Assembly (NCBI GenBank): GCA_016869045.1
Contig: VGFC01000021.1
Location: forward strand, 1-36,511
Direction of reading: 5' to 3'
DNA length: 36,511 nt
DNA from: Armatimonadota bacterium
GTDB taxonomy: Bacteria; Armatimonadota; Zipacnadia; Zipacnadales; VGFC01
Below the pieces are notes generated by a model that saw nothing but the letters and a program-made list of their open reading frames with translations, was not told where the DNA came from and searched no databases. The position numbers and the translations under genes are program-made. Shown here one piece after another: positions 22,010-29,279 of the stretch; positions within the stretch are counted from its first letter, which is position 1, and each line of letters begins with the position of its first letter.

Positions 22010-23469
22010 CCGCCGCACTGCCCGTCTCTGCCGGCGCGACATGCCTGGCGGCGCCGGTGACTCTCACAGCGCAGAGCACGCCGCCGGCGTTTGCGTGGCC
22101 GAGGGCGGTCCCAGCGCGGGCGCGCGAGGTGGAAGTGCGCCTGAGGATGACGCTCGAGGGGCCGCCGGAGGGGGCGGGGCTGGTGCTGCTGCAACCGGGC
22201 GCTGCGGTTGAGGGCCTCAGCTGGGTCGAGCCGAACGTGAAGGGCTGCTTCGGCGTGGGGTTCGATACCTCAAACCCGCCGACGGAGAACATCTTCAACG
22301 CCGACGGCAACGTCTACGACCGGCCGCAGCGGGAGGTCTCGCTGCACTGGAACGGCGCCGAGGTTGCCAATGCCTTGTCGCCCGTCGAGTTCACCAACGG
22401 CCAGCCGCACGAGGTCTTGGTGAGGATCGAGTTCGAGGTGGCGGCGGCGGAAGTGAGCGTCTCAATCGACGGCGCGCCGACCCACGACCGCGTCTTCGTG
22501 CCGGGGATGCTACCGTACGCGAGCCGGCCAGCCTTCGGGCTGAGCCCACTGGACAAGAGCCGGTGCACGGTTGAGCTTCTGGGGCTGACCTCTCGGGGCA
22601 AGGCGCCGGTGACCCTGTTGGCGGAGCACCGCGATGCGGTTGTGGGCGCGGTCCTGAACTCGGGCCACCAGCAGGAGGAGGCGACGGTTGCGCTGCCTGA
22701 CCCAGGCAAGCCCTACGCGCGCGTGCTGCTGACGGTCGCGCTGGCCGTCCCGCCCGACGGCATCGACCCGTGGGATCGCGCGGGGTCGGTCTACGTGTGG
22801 TCCGAGGCGGGAGAGCGCTTCGAGATCCTGCGCTTCATCACGCCCTTCGGACGCGCGGCGACCTGGCAGGTGGATGTGACGGGCTACCAGTCGCTGCTGC
22901 GGGGCAGCCGGAAGATGGCGGTCGCGATCGGCACGTGGGTGAAGGGGTGGAAGGTGGATGTGGGCGTGGACTACTACGCGGGCAAGCCCGCACAGTGCGC
23001 GCACCGGGTGACGAACCTCTGGAACGGGGACTTCGAGTACGGCAACCCGGCGGCGCCGATGGCCGCGCAGTTCCCGACCCGCAACGTCACTCTGGACCCT
23101 GAGACGCGCCGGGTGAAGGTGCGGGCCGTGGTGACGGGACACGGGATGTCGCCAAACACGGACAACGCCGCCGAGTTCATGCCGGCCGGGCGCACGGTGA
23201 CCGCGAACGGGCATGTCTTCGAGAACCTGCTCTGGAGGACGGACTGCTACCTGAACCCATGCCGGCCGCAGGGCGGGACGTGGAAGTTCGACCGCGCAGG
23301 CTGGTGCCCGGGTTCGCTCGTACGACCGTGGGACATCGACCTCGGCGAGGTCGCGAAACCAGGTGAGGCCCTGAGGCTCGACTACAAGCCGCAGCCATAC
23401 ACCAACGAGAACGCAGGCCAAGGGCGCGCCTCGCACCTGGTGGAGGTGCAGCTGATCGAGTACCGCTGA
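21982..23469 (+). CDS. Secreted PNGase F-like peptide N-glycosidase with N-terminal lectin-like domain
   Basis: This encodes 495 residues from GTG 21982 with GGAG 7 nt upstream, overlapping the HAD gene by 28 nt. The signal peptide ends near CLA-APV. Residues about 28-208 look like a concanavalin-A-like sandwich (FGVGFDTSN ... YDRPQREVSLHWNG). Residues about 210-495 match the two jelly-roll domains of PNGase F, which cleaves N-glycans from asparagine. Matches include WDRAGSVYVW (D265, equal to the nucleophile-activating D60), FEILRFITPF, the AAEF motif (E398, equal to E206) and CYLNPCRPQGGTWKFDRAGW with conserved cysteines. The position equal to E118 is Gly (G317), so specificity or activity may differ. 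Residue equivalence is from remembered sequence. The stop codon borders a palindromic repeat. Confidence 0.85.
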   Translation: MGFTVSVCLTAALPVSAGATCLAAPVTLTAQSTPPAFAWPRAVPARAREVEVRLRMTLEGPPEGAGLVLLQPGAAVEGLSWVEPNVKGCFGVGFDTSNPPTENIFNADGNVYDRPQREVSLHWNGAEVANALSPVEFTNGQPHEVLVRIEFEVAAAEVSVSIDGAPTHDRVFVPGMLPYASRPAFGLSPLDKSRCTVELLGLTSRGKAPVTLLAEHRDAVVGAVLNSGHQQEEATVALPDPGKPYARVLLTVALAVPPDGIDPWDRAGSVYVWSEAGERFEILRFITPFGRAATWQVDVTGYQSLLRGSRKMAVAIGTWVKGWKVDVGVDYYAGKPAQCAHRVTNLWNGDFEYGNPAAPMAAQFPTRNVTLDPETRRVKVRAVVTGHGMSPNTDNAAEFMPAGRTVTANGHVFENLLWRTDCYLNPCRPQGGTWKFDRAGWCPGSLVRPWDIDLGEVAKPGEALRLDYKPQPYTNENAGQGRASHLVEVQLIEYR

Positions 23470-23569
23470 AAAAGAGGGACACCATACTAATTTCCGAAGC
23501 CAGAAGACAGCCCTTCTGGGCCCCCTGACGCGGTTTGGCTTCGGCAATTAGTATGGTGTCCCTCTTTTT
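23469..23569. repeat. Palindromic element, GGGACACCATAC family, copy B
   Basis: Terminal inverted repeats of 24 bp (23469-23492 with 23546-23569, core GAGGGACACCATACTAATT) are followed inward by a second perfect 9-bp stem (CCGAAGCCA, 23494-23502, with TGGCTTCGG, 23536-23544). The total is 101 bp. The core differs from copy A at 11167 by changes matched on both arms (CCAATT versus CTAATT). It begins at the last base of the PNGase-like gene stop codon and supplies the last residues and the stop codon of the convergent gene. Confidence 0.88.
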
Positions 23570-25640
23570 CCAATGAGAGCTCGCTGAAGACGGCGTAGGC
23601 GCCGGGAGGGCCCTCGACGACGAGTTCCAATCTCGCCAAAGGCCGGGCGAGGTTCTGGCGGAGGCCGGGGTGAAGCTGCACGGTCAGCAGTTCCCGTCTG
23701 CTGCCCGCGCGCAGCGGGAGCCAGTGCTCGGTGTGGATGTTGAACCGGCCGTCGCGGTTGAGGTCGCCGAGGAGCTTGACCGACCACTTCGCGCCGCCGC
23801 CCAGCTCCGAGACGCGGATCGTGAGTGTGCGCGCCGACTCAGGGATGAGGAACTCGGGGATCGAGGCGATGGCCCACGTCTTGCCGGGAGCGACCTCGAC
23901 GCGCAGGCCGTTCGGGGCGCCGGTGACAAGCGCCTCATTCATGCGGATGTGCCACGCTTCCGTGCGGCGGATCAGGTCGGGCGTCCAGGGCGTCGCCGTC
24001 ACGTAGTCCACCACGACTCCGTCCACCAGCATCCTCATCCCATCGTGCGTGACCTTCCCTTCTGCCGGGGCGAGCACGATCAGGGCTGCACTGTCGGGAG
24101 CGAGGCGCAGGCTCGTCTTGCCGCGCACATGGCGCGCTACGAAGGCATCGCGCGTGGCGTCGTAGAGGTCCTTGGACGCCGGGCCGACGTCCAGGCGGAT
24201 CGTCTTCGCCTTGCGGTAGGGGTTGTAGTAGAGGTATGTCGGGTAGGCCGGGTCCCGGAAGAAGTCGGTGGCGAGGCAATCGAGGCGGATGATCCGGGGG
24301 TCGCTTGTACGAGCGACGATCCCGCCGAGGAAGCCGACGTAGGATGAGCCGTAGAGCCCGAGGTCGGTCTTCGGGCCCCAGTTCATGCGGACTGGGTCCC
24401 CGGTGGCGACGGGGCTGCGTCCGCTCCACTCCTTGCGCAGGCCCTCGTAGGCGATCACGTGGAGCGGGTCGCCGGCCCACGAGGCGCTGGTCTGGTTGCG
24501 CGCGGGCAGGGCGTCGGGATAGAAGAGCCGCGCAGCGTTAGCGGCATTCAGCATCCACTTGCCGATGGCGCGGGCGTAGCGGTCGTCGTACCGCACGAGA
24601 GGCACCAGCGCGCCGGCCTGGGTGAAGGTGTTCATGGCGAAGGCGTAGCCGCCGTTGTCATCGACGCTGCCCAGGAGACCGTGGCAGTCGTAGCCGTCCC
24701 AGTTGTCGGCGATGACGCCCCAGCCCCCGCGGCATTCGCTGGTCCCGAAGCACCAGTTGATGAACTTGTCGGTCTCGTACCACGTACCGCGCTCGGCGTT
24801 GATCCGCGCCGCCGCCAGCGCGCCCCAGGGCATCAGGTTCTCGTAGAAGGGATTCGCTCTCCGCTCGTGCAGCCAGGTCAGGCACCACTCGGCGGCGCGC
24901 AGGTGGCGGACGTCGCCGAAGCGCTTCCAGGCAGCGTACTCCAGCCACGCGATGCCCGCGGCGCCGTCGGGCTCGCGCCACAGGCCGTTGTCCACGGGCT
25001 TCATCGTGTCGAAGTCGAAGGCGGTGTGGTCGAAGCTCGCGTCCGGCGTACCGCACCCCATCGCCTCACAGGCATCGCGCCAACGGTCGGCGGCGATGCG
25101 CACCTCGTCCGCCATGCCGGGCGTGTCGGGGTAGCGGTCAAGGAGCGCGTAGTAGACGATGTGCGGCCAGACCTCATACCAGAAGCTCCCACCCGTGTCG
25201 CCGCGCTGGTTATCCAGCACGAGGTTCTCGCCGGTGTCGCGGTTGAACCACTGGCGGCACATGACGACCCAATCGTGCGGGCCGGCGCGCTTGTCGATTC
25301 CGGCGACCGTCGCCCCGAGCACCGCGCCCATGCAGGTGATGCCCTCGGCGTTCGGGCCGGACATCCGCTCGTCGCCGACGTAGCTCGGCATGCCGAAGCC
25401 GGGCCCGGGGCAGTTGACCTGGCTATCATCGAGCCAGACGAGCGGAAGGTACTCCCCCTTTGCGTTCAGGTCGAAGGCGAGCGCATCGTAGTCGCGGGCG
25501 AGGCGATTCCAGTCCTTCATGCAGAAGGGCGCAGGGAGGTTCGGCATCTGCTCGACGCGGGGAATCGGGCGCTGCCAGGCGAGGGCGGCATGGGGGGCAA
25601 GCAGACAGGCAAGGACGAGCAGGTGGCGTGTACCGGGCAT
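23487..25640 (-). CDS. Large secreted protein, probable (alpha/alpha)6-barrel glycan-active
   Basis: This encodes 717 residues from ATG 25640 (GGAG 7 nt upstream); upstream in-frame codons give no signal peptide. Signal peptide: MPGTRHLLVLACLLAPHAALA. The central region has the spacing of helical hairpins with aromatic residues (GSFWYEVWPHIVYYALLDRY, WLEYAAWKRFGDVRHLRAAE, NPFYENLMPWGALAAARINA), as in six-hairpin glycosidases and lyases. The C-terminal part is beta-rich and contains DLNRDGRFN, similar to a calcium-binding DxNxDG loop. The exact family is not recognised. The final 26 residues (KEGHHTN...) and the TAG stop come from the palindromic element at 23469-23569, so the original C-terminus has been replaced or extended. 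It is divergent from the Gfo/Idh gene. Confidence 0.8.
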   Translation of the reverse strand: MPGTRHLLVLACLLAPHAALAWQRPIPRVEQMPNLPAPFCMKDWNRLARDYDALAFDLNAKGEYLPLVWLDDSQVNCPGPGFGMPSYVGDERMSGPNAEGITCMGAVLGATVAGIDKRAGPHDWVVMCRQWFNRDTGENLVLDNQRGDTGGSFWYEVWPHIVYYALLDRYPDTPGMADEVRIAADRWRDACEAMGCGTPDASFDHTAFDFDTMKPVDNGLWREPDGAAGIAWLEYAAWKRFGDVRHLRAAEWCLTWLHERRANPFYENLMPWGALAAARINAERGTWYETDKFINWCFGTSECRGGWGVIADNWDGYDCHGLLGSVDDNGGYAFAMNTFTQAGALVPLVRYDDRYARAIGKWMLNAANAARLFYPDALPARNQTSASWAGDPLHVIAYEGLRKEWSGRSPVATGDPVRMNWGPKTDLGLYGSSYVGFLGGIVARTSDPRIIRLDCLATDFFRDPAYPTYLYYNPYRKAKTIRLDVGPASKDLYDATRDAFVARHVRGKTSLRLAPDSAALIVLAPAEGKVTHDGMRMLVDGVVVDYVTATPWTPDLIRRTEAWHIRMNEALVTGAPNGLRVEVAPGKTWAIASIPEFLIPESARTLTIRVSELGGGAKWSVKLLGDLNRDGRFNIHTEHWLPLRAGSRRELLTVQLHPGLRQNLARPLARLELVVEGPPGAYAVFSELSLEKEGHHTNCRSQTASGGPEGLSSGFGN

Positions 25641-25769
25641 GGGCAGGCTCCTTCGATGGGGCGTTCCCCCTTGGTGCGAGGGCAACCTGTGAGGCCAGAA
25701 GGGGAATGCGGTCAAGGCGTCGAACTCGGCCGGGCACAGCTAACGCTTGTACCTGGAGGCAGGTTGGCC

Positions 25770-26858
25770 ATGCCACGACAGAAGGCAACGACGCCCGCGA
25801 AGAAGGGTGCCGCCAAGAAGGACTCGATCGGGTTCGGGATCATCGGTTGCGGGGTGATCGCCCCGTTCCACGCGCAGAGCGTGCAGGCGGCCGTCGGCGG
25901 CGAGCTGGTCGCGTGCTGCGACATCATCGAGGAGAAGGCGAAGGCGTTCGCCGGGCAGTTCGGGATCAAGCACTCGTACCGCGACCTGGAGGACATGCTG
26001 AAGCAGGACGACGTGCAGGCCGTCTGCATCTGCACACCGAGCGGGCTGCATGCAGAAAACGGCATCGCTGCGGCGCAGGCGGGCAAGCACATCATGTGCG
26101 AGAAGCCGCTGGATGTGACGCTGCAGGCCATCGACGACCTCATCTGCACGGCGGACATGTGCAACGTGAAGTTGGGCGGCATCTTCCAGCGCCGCACGTA
26201 TCCGGTCAGCCAGACGGTGCGCGAGGCCGTGCGCGGCGGGAAGCTCGGGAAGCTCGTGCTGGGCGACTGCTACCAGAAGCTCTTCCGCTCCCACGAGTAC
26301 TACGCCAGCGGCGACTGGCGCGCGACGTGGGAGCTGGACGGCGGCGGCGCACTGCTGAACCAGGGCGTGCACGGGATCGACCTGCTGCTGTGGATCATGG
26401 GCAAAGTGAAGCGCGTCAGCGCGTACGCCCGGCACCTGGTGCGCAACATCGCGGTGGAAGACACGGCGGTCGCGATCCTGGAATACGAGACGGGCGCGCT
26501 GGGCGTCATTCAGGGCACGACTAGCGTGACACCCGGCGAGCCGACGCGGTGGGAGTTCCACGGCGACGACGGCACGATCATCCTGCAGGAGGCCTCGATC
26601 ACCAAGTGGCACTGCGGCGAGGAGCGTGAGGCGCCGGAGATCCAGAAGGTCGATAGCGGGGGAGGCGGCGTCTCCGACCCGACGGCCATCGGCGCGGGCG
26701 GGCACATGATGCTCATCCAGGATCTCGTCAACGCGATCAAGGAGGACCGGGAACCGATGATCCCCGGTCGCGAGGCGCGCCGGGCCGTGGAGCTGATCCT
26801 CGCGATCTACGAATCCGAGCGCACGGGGGCCCCGGTGGACCTGCCGTTGTGCTGCTGA
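25770..26858 (+). CDS. Gfo/Idh/MocA-family NAD(P)-dependent oxidoreductase
   Basis: This encodes 362 residues from ATG 25770, with GGAGG about 10 nt upstream. A Lys/Ala-rich N-terminus of about 18 residues precedes the Rossmann motif GFGIIGCGVIAPFHAQS. Other family hallmarks are CTPSGLHAENGIAAAQAG, the catalytic-site EKPLDV, and GDWRATWELDGGGALLNQG followed by HGIDLLLWIMG in the C-terminal alpha/beta domain. These enzymes oxidise or epimerise sugars and inositols, often with a tightly bound nucleotide. The divergent secreted helical protein and the nearby glycan operon suggest it acts on a sugar released by them. The region between the divergent starts (25641-25769) shows no promoter I can define. 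Confidence 0.95.
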   Translation: MPRQKATTPAKKGAAKKDSIGFGIIGCGVIAPFHAQSVQAAVGGELVACCDIIEEKAKAFAGQFGIKHSYRDLEDMLKQDDVQAVCICTPSGLHAENGIAAAQAGKHIMCEKPLDVTLQAIDDLICTADMCNVKLGGIFQRRTYPVSQTVREAVRGGKLGKLVLGDCYQKLFRSHEYYASGDWRATWELDGGGALLNQGVHGIDLLLWIMGKVKRVSAYARHLVRNIAVEDTAVAILEYETGALGVIQGTTSVTPGEPTRWEFHGDDGTIILQEASITKWHCGEEREAPEIQKVDSGGGGVSDPTAIGAGGHMMLIQDLVNAIKEDREPMIPGREARRAVELILAIYESERTGAPVDLPLCC

Positions 26859-26918
26859 AGGCGCAGGCGGACAACCACGAAACACACGTGATACACGAAA
26901 GAGAGTAGCGACAACTTC

Positions 26919-26981
26919 GGGGATAGACAACGGAACCCGGTACGACTGGGTTCCGCCGTCAGTCCCCATCCACTAGGGGGA
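26919..26981 (+). promoter_or_regulatory. Possible RNA switch in the leader of the barrel gene
   Basis: An extended hairpin can form: GGGGA (26919-26923) with TCCCC (26963-26967), GAC with GTC, and an 8-bp CGGAACCC/GGGTTCCG stem (26931-26938, 26948-26955). The same TCCCC can instead pair with GGGGA at 26977-26981, which is the ribosome-binding site of the downstream gene. The two pairings exclude each other, so ligand or translation state could control ribosome access. Confidence 0.45.
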
Positions 26982-26985
26982 TGTG

Positions 26986-27837
26986 ATGGTGACCTTCCTG
27001 AGTCTGTCGGGACGTACCCGCACTGCCTGGCTGTGCCTTGCCGTTGTAACCCTCTGGTCGGCGGCTGGGACTTGGGCGCGGGCCGAGTTCGTCGAGTACC
27101 CGCAGTACCGGTACGTCAGCGGCCTGCCCGGCAACGGCTACGGCGTGACGGCCGACGGCCAGGTCGGGTGGGACGGCGCGATGTCGCAGTGCATTCCGCT
27201 GGGCTACACGCCGAGCAACGGCTCCGTGGCTGTCTCGTACCTCTCGGGCAGCCGCTCGGGGGGCTTCAAGGTGGGCTTCAGCGGGAAGGACGTGGATGGC
27301 ACGCTTCCCATTACCATCGGGTTTGGGCCGAAGGGCCATGGCGTCGCAGTGACCGCCGACTTCGTGGACAACGAGTGGGACATCGCCATGCACGCCCAGG
27401 GCCAGGTTCTCAAGGAGACGAAGTCGCGGCCGGCGGTCTCCATCGGCGTGCTGGACTGGGCCAATCGCAGGGAGGCGACCCTCGGCCACTTCGCTGAGCG
27501 CGGCGCACGGTCGGTCTACATCGCGGCCACGAAGGCGTTCGATGCGGGTAGCCGCCCGCTGCACGTTACGCTTGGGGTGGGCACGAACCGCTTCGGCGAT
27601 GGGCCGTTCGTGGGCGCATGCTACGACGTGCACGACCGGGTGAAGGTCCTGGCGGAGTACGATGGGCTGGGCGTCAACGCTGCTGCGGCCGCGCAGCTCC
27701 TGCCGCAGAAGCGCGGCCCCGGCCTCGACAAGCAGGAGGGGCCGGGTCGGGCCGACGCCCTGAACCTCTTCCTGGGCGTGGCGGACATGGAGTACCCGGT
27801 GGTGGGGTTAACCTACGCGAGGAAGGGCGTGTTCTAG
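26986..27837 (+). CDS. Putative outer-membrane beta-barrel protein
   Basis: This encodes 283 residues from ATG 26986 (AGGGGG 5 nt upstream), one codon after a GTG that is also in frame. The signal peptide is basic and then hydrophobic (TAWLCLAVVTLWSAAGTWARA), likely cleaved after ARA. The mature part alternates short polar and aromatic beta-strands: SVAVSYLSGSRSGGFKVGFS, GHGVAVTADFVDNEWDIAMH, RSVYIAATKAF, RVKVLAEYDGLGVNAAAA. It ends YARKGVF with a terminal Phe, as in many barrel proteins recognised by the BAM complex. The pattern resembles YjbH-like exopolysaccharide outer-membrane proteins, but I am not certain of the family. It is a single gene between the Gfo/Idh gene and a convergent TPR gene. 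Confidence 0.75.
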   Translation: MVTFLSLSGRTRTAWLCLAVVTLWSAAGTWARAEFVEYPQYRYVSGLPGNGYGVTADGQVGWDGAMSQCIPLGYTPSNGSVAVSYLSGSRSGGFKVGFSGKDVDGTLPITIGFGPKGHGVAVTADFVDNEWDIAMHAQGQVLKETKSRPAVSIGVLDWANRREATLGHFAERGARSVYIAATKAFDAGSRPLHVTLGVGTNRFGDGPFVGACYDVHDRVKVLAEYDGLGVNAAAAAQLLPQKRGPGLDKQEGPGRADALNLFLGVADMEYPVVGLTYARKGVF

Positions 27838-27861
27838 GCGAGGGCAGCGCCACAGGCAACA

Positions 27862-27874
27862 GGGGACTGTCCCC
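27862..27874. repeat. GGGGACTGTCCCC palindrome between convergent genes
   Basis: A 13-nt odd palindrome (GGGGAC-T-GTCCCC) lies in the 39-nt space between the barrel gene stop and the TPR gene stop. It could act as a bidirectional terminator or be another short dispersed palindrome; no T-tract is present. Confidence 0.45.
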
Positions 27875-27876
27875 GA

Positions 27877-28734
27877 CTACCAGGGGGGGCGGCGGGAGCG
27901 TTCCTCGTTGTCCCAGTCGAGATCGGGGGTTCGGGCCTCGGCAACGCCGGCTTTCACCCACACGCGGTTGACGTAGTCCTCGTCATAGGGGCCTAGCTCG
28001 CCGGCGCGGCGGTAGCACTCCGTAGCGTCTTCGGCAGAGCCCGTCCGGTCGAGCATCCAGGCGAGCAGGTAGCGGTACGACTGGTTCCGCGGGCGGAGGA
28101 TGACCGCGCGGCGGAAGGTGTGGAGGGCCTGCTCGGCCTTGTCCTGTCGCAGGTACGTTGCGGCGAGGCAAACGTGGTAGAAGTCGTCCAGCGGGGCGCA
28201 GTCGATGGCTCTCCGGTAGTGGTCCTCGGCCTCCTGCCACCGCTCCCAGCGGAAGCAGGCGTCGCCCAGCCGGTAGTGGTAGTACGCGTCGTCCGGCGCC
28301 AGGCGGACCGCCTCGTTGAGGCTGGTCTCCGCACCCTCGCGGTCTCCCAACTTCAGGTGCGCCTCGCCGAGCCGGCAGTGGAAGTACTCGCGCAGAGGGT
28401 CACAGCGGATGGCCCGCTCGAAGGCCAGGACCGCCAGGCGGATACGCTGCAGACCCATCAGGAACTCGGCCAGGGCGAAGTGGCACTCGGCGTTCTTGGG
28501 GTGAATGAGGAGGGCCTGCTTGTAGGCGCGGTACGCCTTGGTGGGCATCTCGGCAGCGAAGTAGGCGTCGGCCAGCTTGAGGTGCAGGCCGGCGTTGTCC
28601 TTGTCGAAGGTCGTCGCCGTCTCGTACGAACGGATCGCGTCGTGGAGCCGGAACGCCTCGACGAACTGGTCCCCGACCCGCGTGTGCCTCGCCGCCTTCT
28701 GTTTGTCCCGGTGTCGTCGCCGTCGTGCAGCCAT
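27877..28734 (-). CDS. Tetratricopeptide repeat protein
   Basis: This encodes 285 residues starting MAARRRRHRDKQK, a basic N-terminus with no signal peptide. About six to seven TPR units follow, for example LHLKLADAYFAAEMPTKAYR, CHFALAEFLMGLQRIRLAVL, YHYRLGDACFRWERWQEAED and YRYLLAWMLDRTGSAEDATE. TPR solenoids mediate protein-protein contacts; no catalytic domain is attached. The C-terminal tail is short and charged (ERSRRPPW). It starts 29 nt after dtd and is the last gene of the DUF151-UPF0182-dtd-TPR operon. The partner is unknown. Confidence 0.9.
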   Translation of the reverse strand: MAARRRRHRDKQKAARHTRVGDQFVEAFRLHDAIRSYETATTFDKDNAGLHLKLADAYFAAEMPTKAYRAYKQALLIHPKNAECHFALAEFLMGLQRIRLAVLAFERAIRCDPLREYFHCRLGEAHLKLGDREGAETSLNEAVRLAPDDAYYHYRLGDACFRWERWQEAEDHYRRAIDCAPLDDFYHVCLAATYLRQDKAEQALHTFRRAVILRPRNQSYRYLLAWMLDRTGSAEDATECYRRAGELGPYDEDYVNRVWVKAGVAEARTPDLDWDNEERSRRPPW

Positions 28735-28763
28735 GACCCAAACGTCTCGTGGATGATGGGGGA

Positions 28764-29213
28764 CTACTCCGCTTCCCCCCGGTCAATGATGAGCGTGACC
28801 GGCCCGTCGTTGACCAGCTCGATGTGCATGTGCGCCCCGAACTTGCCGCCGACGACCGGACGGCCGCCGCCTTGCAGGTGTCGCACGAACTCGTCGTAGA
28901 GCGGCGAGGCCGTCTCCGGTCGGGCCGCGTCGGTGAAGGACGGTCGGCGGCCCTTGCGGCAGTCGCCGTACAGCGTGAAGTTCGGGACGACAACGAGCCC
29001 GCCGCCGATCTCATCCAGCGCGCGGTTGAGGTTCCCCGCCTCGTCCGGGAAGACCCGCAGACCCAACACCTTGGCCGCCATCCACTCGACGTGCGCCGGA
29101 CCGTCCTCGTCGCGGAAACCCGCGAGCACCACCAGGCCTTGCCCGATGCTCCCCGCCGGCTCGCCATCAATGAGCAGCACGGCCCGGCTGACCCTCTGGA
29201 CGACGACCCTCAT
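28764..29213 (-). CDS. dtd: D-aminoacyl-tRNA deacylase
   Basis: This encodes 149 residues from ATG 29213 (MRVVVQRVSRA), chosen because AAAGGGAC lies 7 nt upstream; a TTG two codons earlier is less likely. The enzyme removes D-amino acids and glycine from mischarged tRNAs. The family motifs are present with small changes: the active-site loop reads PNFTLYGDCRKGRRPSF where SQFTLxAD is most common, and the Gly-cisPro motif is intact in NDGPVTLIID. Length is normal. It lies 66 nt after the UPF0182 stop, with a palindromic repeat in between. Confidence 0.95.
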   Translation of the reverse strand: MRVVVQRVSRAVLLIDGEPAGSIGQGLVVLAGFRDEDGPAHVEWMAAKVLGLRVFPDEAGNLNRALDEIGGGLVVVPNFTLYGDCRKGRRPSFTDAARPETASPLYDEFVRHLQGGGRPVVGGKFGAHMHIELVNDGPVTLIIDRGEAE

Positions 29214-29229
29214 GGGCAAGGTCCCTTTC

Positions 29230-29257
29230 GGAGGACAGGCAAGAGTGCCTGTCCTCC
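29230..29257. repeat. Palindromic repeat GGAGGACAGGCA
   Basis: A perfect 12-bp inverted repeat (GGAGGACAGGCA with TGCCTGTCCTCC) has a 4-nt AGAG loop. It sits between UPF0182 and dtd, just upstream of the dtd ribosome-binding site. No T-tract follows in either direction, so a REP-type element is more likely than a terminator. Confidence 0.7.
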
Positions 29258-29279
29258 AGCCCCTCGGGAAGGAGGCGTG

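Noticed and set aside
24459-25769. N-terminal extension of the Gfo/Idh reading frame
   Set aside because: The extension is antisense to the large secreted protein gene. The Rossmann motif appears right after the ATG at 25770, which has its own ribosome site.
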